Shown here: in pieces, positions 63,039 to 64,000 of the stretch
Layout: each line of letters begins with the position of its first letter
Numbering within the stretch: the stretch's first letter is position 1
Source of the DNA: Mytilus galloprovincialis
Taxonomy: Eukaryota; Mollusca; Bivalvia; Mytilida; Mytilidae
NCBI RefSeq assembly: GCF_965363235.1
Contig: NC_134846.1
Span: 4,965,001 to 5,029,000, forward strand
Length of the DNA: 64,000 nt
Direction of reading: 5' to 3'
Notes under the pieces: model-generated
Told to the model about the DNA's origin: nothing
What the model saw: only the letters and a program-made list of their open reading frames with translations
Databases searched by the model: none
Made by a program: the position numbers and the translations under genes

Positions 63039-63523
63039 TAAAAAAATGCAAATTTTGATGATCGTAGTCATTGGTAGTACGATATATATAGTGTAGATCG
63101 CAGTAAGGTCGTATCATGGTCGTGGTGAGGTCTTCAAGATCGTGATGAGTGTGGACAACTTTGAACATGTTCAAAACAATCGTGGTGCTATCGTGGCGAA
63201 AACATGTCGTAGAAGAAGCGTAGTGAGAACGCATTAAGATTGTAGTAAGATCGCAAAGGGAGCTGTACCAACGTATCGAGAGCGTAGCGAAAGCGTGATT
63301 CTATTTGGAGAGACTGCGCTACGATCTCACAGCGACGTTATCTTACGACCTCACTACGACCATCACGTTCTCACCGCGACCTAACTACGCTTCCACTAAG
63401 ACTATACCACGCTGTTCATGACCGTAGTACGATTCTAGCACGCCCTTGCCGTCCTCACTACGCTCTTCTTATGACCTGACTACGTTTATACTACGACCAT
63501 CATTCGTATTGTCATTTTTACAT
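63039..63523. mobile_element. Foldback element made of degenerate ~12-base CGTAGTGAG units
   Basis: The left half (63039-63275) is full of GATCGTAGT, GGTCGTGGTGAGG and GCGTAGTGAGAAC units. The right half (63310-63523) has their complements (CTCACTACG, CGACCTAACTACGC). Outer ends TGTAAAAAAATGCA and TGTCATTTTTACA-like bases pair. Strikingly GC-richer than its flanks. No coding frame. Confidence 0.7.
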
Positions 63524-63609
63524 AAAATATATTATATCTCTCGAGGTTTTGTTTGTTTGTATGTAACTAGGACTTCTTGTCCATTTTCTCTAACGGCTCA
63601 ACCAAGCTT

Positions 63610-63810
63610 CTAGTTTTTATATATATTAAACCGTTGGTTTACGCTAGTAATTTTTGGAGCCCTTTATAGCTTGCTGTTCGGTGTGAGCCAAGGCTCCGTG
63701 TTGAAGGCCGTACCTTGGCCTATAATGGTTTACTTTTATAAATTGTTACTTGGATGGAGAGTTGTCTCATTGGAACTCATACCACATCTTCCTATATCTA
63801 TTGACGCATC
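63610..63810 (+). repeat. Dispersed repeat G copy
   Basis: TTTTTGGAGCCCTTTATAGC, TTGAAGGCCGTACCTTGGCC, TATAATGGTTTACTTTTATA, GGAGAGTTGTCTCATTGG, ATACCACATCTTCCTATA. This explains the open frame beginning at 63671, which is therefore not taken as a gene. Confidence 0.65.
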
Positions 63811-64000
63811 TGTGCCATCTCTGCTATCGTTCACTGAAATATCGTCATTTGAGCTTCATGGACCAGCAATAGGTTGTAATTTAGGTTGGATTGGTCGGTC
63901 CGACATCTTTGCTTGATCAGGATTCGTTACTATCAGAGCTCTGCCTCTACATCAATCCCCCCCCCCCCACGTGTTCTAGTAGATTTTGGTGGCATGACTG

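Noticed and set aside
63671-63916. 81-residue open frame
   Set aside because: It lies in dispersed repeat G (also at 11380, 29890 and 61540) and has no domain signal.

Overview
The window looks like nuclear DNA from a marine bivalve, most likely a mussel (Mytilus-like). It is AT-rich, its genes are split into many small exons with GT/AG introns, and several of its dispersed repeats resemble ones I know from mussel sequence. The species call is inference. I see no bacterial, organellar, tRNA, rRNA or CRISPR feature.

Three host genes can be built from splice sites and reading phase. Gene A (+, 21..10500) is the 3' part of a secreted, cysteine-rich modular protein; its 5' end lies outside the window. 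Its modules in order are a proline-rich linker, a CPQY module, a Kunitz domain, two WAP domains, a CPPEP module, a linker, an antistasin-like domain, a CC-PPP-CC mini exon, a lustrin-type cysteine domain and a terminal WAP. Gene B (+, 14301..46888) is a longer tandem paralogue with its own signal-peptide exon and about 23 exons. It has no Kunitz domain, but several module blocks have been duplicated within it. Both genes look like stacked protease-inhibitor or matrix proteins, built by exon shuffling with mostly phase-1 introns. The third gene (-, 48675..61159) is a mitochondrial-clan cytochrome P450 in nine exons that converges on gene B. All hallmark motifs are present, but exon 2 does not stay in one frame.

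The rest of the sequence is dense with mobile DNA. A Penelope-like reverse transcriptase (16090..17330, -) lies in gene B's first intron, and fragments or tails of the same family occur in at least eight other places. Downstream of the RT, and at about ten other sites, lies a repeat family carrying a hammerhead-ribozyme-like core, three times as tandem units of about 240 to 365 bp. There are also several foldback or TIR elements (34269, 39021, 41044, 32681, 50191, 57235, 61637, 63039), one LINE 3' fragment, and an element with four internal repeats of about 155 bp.

The main results are the two-gene inhibitor cluster with two cysteine modules I cannot name, a fossil antistasin exon that dates one internal block duplication, the hammerhead-like repeats next to a Penelope-like RT, and the frame conflict in P450 exon 2.
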